From Planctomycetota bacterium (GTDB lineage: Bacteria; Planctomycetota; Phycisphaerae; Sedimentisphaerales; SG8-4): 8,556 nucleotides of DNA. This document shows, piece after piece, positions 5,331 to 8,556 of the stretch. The stretch is taken from the NCBI GenBank assembly GCA_030607345.1, contig JAUWKC010000055.1:1-8556 (forward strand), in the 5' to 3' direction. The number at the start of each line of letters is the position of its first letter. The first letter of the stretch is position 1. The notes under the pieces were generated by a model. That model was given only the letters and a program-made list of their open reading frames with translations. It was not told the origin of the DNA and did not search any database. Both the position numbers and the translations under genes were made by a program.

Positions 5331-6327
5331 CAGCTGGTGCGGGTGGTCTCATTCGCTGGAGCAAAATCATCAGGCAGATGCCGAAGATTACCAGGTAAAT
5401 ACCGAAATTCTGGGAGATTGTCCCTCCTTTATAAACTATGTACCAGGCCTGCTCGAAGGGGTTGTCGTCGCGGACATATTCTATAAGAAAGCGCGTGACG
5501 CCGTAGAGTATGAACATCAGGGCAAAGGCTGAGCCAGGCTTCGCAAAGGACTTGTTGCGCCGGCGGGCTTTCGATGCCTTTTGTATTCCCCGCCAGAACA
5601 TATAGAGTATAAAACACAGCAGCGCCCCGTTTGCCGACGAGTACAGTTCCGTCGGGTGGACAGGCAGACTGCGAAGCTTGTCTTGTTCCTTGAGAAGCTG
5701 TTTTTGTTCTGCGCTCAGGTCTTCGTACGACTTGAGGACCTTGGCCGGGGCCCCGTTTTCGTAGTAGTAATTGAAAAATTCCGCCGGCAATTCCATACGA
5801 GGCTGCTCGCGGTTTCTCTGCGGGTCGGCCTGAACCTGGCTTCGGTAGGCGAATGAACCGTATGGAAAACGCACAGCCCACGGCAGCTCCGTAGGTTTGC
5901 CGAAGCAGCAGCCGTTCAGGAAACACCCTATTCTGCCGAGCATGAGCGCCGCCATCAGCCCGATAGCCAGGATGTCAAGGTAGCGACGGATTGGCAGCTT
6001 GTGATACCACAGGTAAAAAAAGATAACAATGATTGCCAATACCACTCCGCCAAGCAGCTCCAGACCCCCCTGCCAGATGGCAAAGACCGATGACAGCCGG
6101 CCCTGAAACTGGTCGAAATGATGGACCACGTAGAAGAGCCGCGCGCCGCCCACGCCGGCTATCAACGAATAAAGCGCGGCGTTCGTAATATATTGTGGAT
6201 TCGGTGTAATGTCACGGCTTAGACGTCTTATCACCGAGACAGCCGTGATGAACCCGAGCACCATCATCAGCCCGTAACTTTTCAGCGTCAGGTGTATGAG
6301 CGGTATCTCGAACAGCTCAGGATGCAT
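5314..6327 (-). CDS. lgt: Prolipoprotein diacylglyceryl transferase, Cys-variant with long loop
   Basis: The 337-residue membrane enzyme transfers diacylglycerol from phosphatidylglycerol to the lipobox cysteine of prolipoproteins. Family marks are SYGLMM at 17-22 (Y18 equals E. coli Y26), the GRIG core with R132 (R143), G143 (G154), HPTELYS at 224-230, and R279 plus E283 in RFLIE (R239, E243). Several hydrophobic spans are visible. Three positions differ from E. coli: L92 for H103 in the GGxxxHGG loop, C135 for N146, and C140 for E151; the signature reads GRIGCFLNGCCFG. A hydrophilic segment at about 158-222, longer than in E. coli, separates the signature from HPTELY and explains the length. 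The GCFxxGCC form occurs in other annotated Lgt proteins, so this is probably a natural subgroup. A GGAGG site 9 nt upstream supports ATG 6327. It is the last gene of the panC-panD operon. Confidence 0.85.
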   Translation of the reverse strand: MHPELFEIPLIHLTLKSYGLMMVLGFITAVSVIRRLSRDITPNPQYITNAALYSLIAGVGGARLFYVVHHFDQFQGRLSSVFAIWQGGLELLGGVVLAIIVIFFYLWYHKLPIRRYLDILAIGLMAALMLGRIGCFLNGCCFGKPTELPWAVRFPYGSFAYRSQVQADPQRNREQPRMELPAEFFNYYYENGAPAKVLKSYEDLSAEQKQLLKEQDKLRSLPVHPTELYSSANGALLCFILYMFWRGIQKASKARRRNKSFAKPGSAFALMFILYGVTRFLIEYVRDDNPFEQAWYIVYKGGTISQNFGIYLVIFGICLMILLQRMRPPAPAVNRPK

Positions 6328-6378
6328 CTATTTCTGCCTCCATGCTCGTTGACCGTGTCCTGTTTAGCCGACCAAATC

Positions 6379-6735
6379 TTACCTGCTGTTTTTTATTTCG
6401 TTGTTCTCGTCCAGTATGAGCAGCTTTGGCTCGATATTTCCGGCTTCGTCGGGCGTGCAGTAGCCAAAGCTCAAAATAATAACAATGTCCTTTGCCTTGA
6501 TAAGATGGGCCGCCGCTCCAAGCACAACGATATCGCCGGAGTTTGGCGCCGCAGGCACGGCGTATGTTTCGAGCCTGCTGCCGTTGGTGACGTCGGCGAC
6601 CAAAACAAACTCGTAAGGCAGTATATCAGCCGCTTCCATCAATGCAGCGTCTATAGCCAGGCTGCCCGCATAATGCAGTTTTGCATCCGTAACCGTCGCC
6701 CGATGCAGTTTACTTTTTAAGACCTTCACAAACAT
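6379..6735 (-). CDS. panD: Aspartate 1-decarboxylase proenzyme
   Basis: PanD decarboxylates L-aspartate to beta-alanine, which PanC joins to pantoate. The 118-residue length is typical. The N-terminal LKSKLHRATVT (6-16) and LHYAGS (20-25) match the family. G24-S25 is the self-cleavage site whose serine becomes the pyruvoyl group, and K9 belongs to the active site. Further along, IDAALMEAAD (28-37), NGSRLETYA (51-59) and the GAAAHL block at 73-78 are conserved. The protein is a pyruvoyl enzyme that works as a tetramer. A GGTGGA site precedes ATG 6735. It follows panC after 70 nt and precedes lgt by 51 nt, so co-transcription is likely, with a possible additional promoter in the panC-panD gap. 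No PanZ/PanM-type maturation factor is seen here; many bacteria do not need one. Confidence 0.95.
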   Translation of the reverse strand: MFVKVLKSKLHRATVTDAKLHYAGSLAIDAALMEAADILPYEFVLVADVTNGSRLETYAVPAAPNSGDIVVLGAAAHLIKAKDIVIILSFGYCTPDEAGNIEPKLLILDENNEIKNSR

Positions 6736-6797
6736 ACGCTTCCACCATCAACTCAATCGTGACTTTTTTTGCCGTTCGTCCACACCCTTTGCGCGTC

Positions 6798-6825
6798 ATT
6801 ATACATCATTCTTTGCCGCCGTCCA
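6798..6825 (-). promoter_or_regulatory. Candidate internal promoter ahead of panD
   Basis: On the minus strand TGGACG (6825-6820), a 16-nt spacer and TATAAT (6803-6798) overlap the panC stop region. The -10 is perfect and the -35 matches four of six. Transcription would begin near 6791, about 55 nt before panD, and could give panD and lgt expression separate from panC. Confidence 0.35.
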
Positions 6826-7663
6826 CCATGATGTTGTCGATTAATCTGGCGCTGCCAAGTCGCCCGGCGACGGCCGCCAGAACCCTGCCGCGGACCTTAT
6901 CGAGGCTCTCCAGGGTTTCGGCGTCGACTATGCTGACATACTGTATCTGTATGGACGGCGCCCGGCTGAAGACCTCGCGCATCGCCGCGACGATTGTCTC
7001 GGTGTCTTTGGTTCCGGATTCAATCATTTCGCGGCATTTCTCCAGCGATTTGTATATCAGCACCGAGTCTTTTCTCTCTTCTTCGGTCAGGTATTTATTC
7101 CTGCTGCTGACGGCCAGGCCGTCGGGCTCCCGGACGGTCGGACAAACAACAATTTCCAGCGGCATTTTCAAATCCGCCGCCATCCGCTTTATCACGAGGG
7201 TCTGCTGACCGTCCTTTTGCCCGAAGAACGCCACATCAGGCAGCACGATATTGAACAGCTTCGCACAGACGGTTGCAACTCCGCGGAAATGTCCCGGGCG
7301 GAACCGCCCACACAAAGGCTCGGTCAGTTTTTCAACGGTCACCCACGTGAGATTTTCCTTTCCGTACATCTGCTCGGCGCCCGGAGCAAAGACCAGCCCG
7401 ACGCCCGCCTTCCGGCAGATTTCCAGGTCGGCCTCGAAAGTGCGGGGATATTTCTTAAAGTCTTCGCCCGGACCGAACTGAGTCGGATTCACGAAAATGC
7501 TCACAACTACGAAGTCGCAGGTTCGCCCCGCCGCTTCGATAAGTGAGATATGGCCCCTGTGCAGCGCCCCCATTGTGGGAACCAGCCCGACCTTCTTGCC
7601 CTTTTGCCGGGCCGCTTTGACAATGTCCCTCACGGATTCTATGGTTTCTACAACTTCCATCAT
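6806..7663 (-). CDS. panC: Pantoate--beta-alanine ligase (pantothenate synthetase)
   Basis: PanC makes pantothenate from pantoate, beta-alanine and ATP through a pantoyl-adenylate; it is a cytosolic dimer. The 285-residue length is normal. The signature residues are present in order: PTMGALHRGH at 29-38 (nucleotide-binding HxGH), FVNPTQF at 57-63, the GRFRPGHFRGV block at 119-129, FGQKDGQQ at 147-154 and the adenylate-binding VSSRNKYL at 185-192. The start ATG overlaps the stop of the upstream folK-dNK gene as ATGA (7663-7660), so translation is probably coupled. A second ATG follows immediately and would change the protein by one residue. The product of neighbouring panD supplies its beta-alanine; panB, for pantoate, is not in the window. 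Confidence 0.95.
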   Translation of the reverse strand: MMEVVETIESVRDIVKAARQKGKKVGLVPTMGALHRGHISLIEAAGRTCDFVVVSIFVNPTQFGPGEDFKKYPRTFEADLEICRKAGVGLVFAPGAEQMYGKENLTWVTVEKLTEPLCGRFRPGHFRGVATVCAKLFNIVLPDVAFFGQKDGQQTLVIKRMAADLKMPLEIVVCPTVREPDGLAVSSRNKYLTEEERKDSVLIYKSLEKCREMIESGTKDTETIVAAMREVFSRAPSIQIQYVSIVDAETLESLDKVRGRVLAAVAGRLGSARLIDNIMVDGGKE

Positions 7664-8556
7664 AGCGCAATGTAATTTCTTACCTGTTCGGCTATTGTCT
7701 CAACGTCGGCGTCCGCTGTACAGTCGAATTGCGACATTGAGACGCGGATGACAGGACAGAGCTTCCAATCGGCAAAGAGCTGCTCGTAGTCGGCACCCAG
7801 TCGTTCCAGGAATTCGGCGCTTATGTGCTGTTCGTAGGGACGGTTCCGCCGGCGGATATGCTCAAGGCATCTTTCAGCGGAATCGCGAAGATACATAACA
7901 AGCACCGGCGAAGCCGCTTTTCCTTCGACCTGTCGATATCTTTCCTCGTATAACGCGAGCTGCTGCGGATTGAGCAGACGCCTGGCGTAGATAAGCTCCT
8001 TGTTGAATACATAATCGCTAAGGGCGACCTCGCCGGGCGTCAGCGATTCAGGATTCAACTGCACAATCCTGCTGGTCAAAAAGAATAGCTGTGAGCTCAG
8101 CGCCAGTTCCGTTTTCCCCTCGTAGACGTCCGGCATAAAAGGGTTCTTATCGTACGCTTCAAGGATACTCTCGCCGCCCAGCCGGACCGCCAGCTTTTTT
8201 GTCAGAGTCGTTTTGCCCCCCCCGATGACGCCGGCGATACTGACGCGCTGAGGCACTTCGGGATTCAGCATAAAATCACCGCCGCCCAGCCGGTCCGCAA
8301 GCTCCGTGACCGATACCTTCAGAACGGGATGCACTAATTCGCCGTTCAGCCGGCGCAGACCATCCAGCACGAACGAACGAAGGTGCATCTGCGGATGTGG
8401 AACGGTCAATTGAGGCAGGTTTATCACCTCGTTGCCAAAAAGCACAAGATCCAGGTCAATGGTCCTGGGCCCCCATTTATGACCTCTGACTCTGCCCAGG
8501 GCCGTCTCGATGGCGCAGAGTCTTTCGTGCAGCTCCGGCGCCTCTTTTGTAGTCTC
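7660..8556 (-). CDS. folK: FolK-deoxynucleoside kinase fusion (5' partial)
   Basis: The frame is open from the window edge to the stop at 7660, giving 298 visible residues; the N terminus lies outside. Residues 1 to about 95 are the C-terminal part of 6-hydroxymethyl-7,8-dihydropterin pyrophosphokinase (folate synthesis). They carry the family signature K27-W-G-P-R-T-I-D-L-D-L-V38 and then HPQMHLRSFVL (54-64). The linker near 85-103 contains a GGG. A deoxynucleoside kinase domain follows. Its P-loop is GVIGGGKT (109-116). The acidic substrate motif is E135-A-Y-D-K-N-P-F. D181-Y-V-F-N-K replaces the DRS/ERS-type motif, as in Bacteroidetes-type enzymes. The Arg-rich LID is RRRNRPYEQ (235-243). 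This half would phosphorylate deoxynucleosides for salvage. A GTG at 8445 falls inside the FolK signature, so it is not a start. No stop or initiation signal separates the halves. FolK is confident; the nucleoside preference of the kinase is unknown. Confidence 0.9.
   Translation of the reverse strand, partial: ETTKEAPELHERLCAIETALGRVRGHKWGPRTIDLDLVLFGNEVINLPQLTVPHPQMHLRSFVLDGLRRLNGELVHPVLKVSVTELADRLGGGDFMLNPEVPQRVSIAGVIGGGKTTLTKKLAVRLGGESILEAYDKNPFMPDVYEGKTELALSSQLFFLTSRIVQLNPESLTPGEVALSDYVFNKELIYARRLLNPQQLALYEERYRQVEGKAASPVLVMYLRDSAERCLEHIRRRNRPYEQHISAEFLERLGADYEQLFADWKLCPVIRVSMSQFDCTADADVETIAEQVRNYIAL

Noticed and set aside
7660..8445. A stand-alone deoxynucleoside kinase starting at GTG 8445
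   Set aside because: The frame continues upstream to the window edge, and the GTG encodes a Val inside the FolK signature motif, so it is not a start.
1..8556. Defence system, CRISPR array, phage or transposon content
   Set aside because: No repeat array, nuclease, transposase, integrase, toxin-antitoxin pair or terminal inverted repeats were seen; the genes are mostly housekeeping or envelope related.

Overview
The window looks like chromosomal DNA of moderate GC content from a planctomycete, most likely a Phycisphaerae/Sedimentisphaerales-type lineage. This is an inference from three things: the style of the sigma/anti-sigma gene set, a Cys-variant Lgt with a long extracytoplasmic loop, and a rhomboid protease with a C-terminal cytoplasmic tail. 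No tRNA, rRNA, insertion sequence, phage gene, CRISPR array or integration site was seen.

Layout. (1) Positions 1-1571, plus strand: the last codons of an ECF-type sigma factor, a single-span membrane protein in the anti-sigma position, and a secreted charged helical protein with an internal duplication and an Arg/Gly-rich linker. They are packed with 4-nt gaps and closed by a strong, probably bidirectional terminator. (2) Positions 1572-1843: an intergenic stretch with an 8-bp inverted repeat and an orphan Shine-Dalgarno plus ATG that leads only into the antisense of the next gene. (3) Positions 1844-2935, minus: a secreted helical-repeat (HEAT-like) protein of unknown role with two candidate promoters. 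(4) Positions 3179-4039, minus: a rhomboid intramembrane serine protease. It is divergent from (5) bioF at 4146-5330, plus, for the first committed step of biotin synthesis, and a short dyad lies between their -10 boxes. (6) Positions 5314-8556, minus: an operon reading folK-dNK fusion (N terminus outside the window), panC, panD, lgt. The lgt and bioF reading frames converge and overlap by 17 nt.

Functionally, the right half groups cofactor genes: folate (FolK), pantothenate/CoA (PanC plus PanD, which makes the beta-alanine PanC uses) and biotin (BioF). They sit with deoxynucleoside salvage (dNK) and lipoprotein maturation (Lgt). The left half is an envelope-linked regulatory cassette. The points most worth a second look are the FolK-dNK fusion, the Lgt with substitutions at three positions considered important in E. 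coli, the duplicated RG-linker protein next to the sigma/anti-sigma pair, and the orphan start with its potentially structured leader. I did not find a clearly new multi-gene system.
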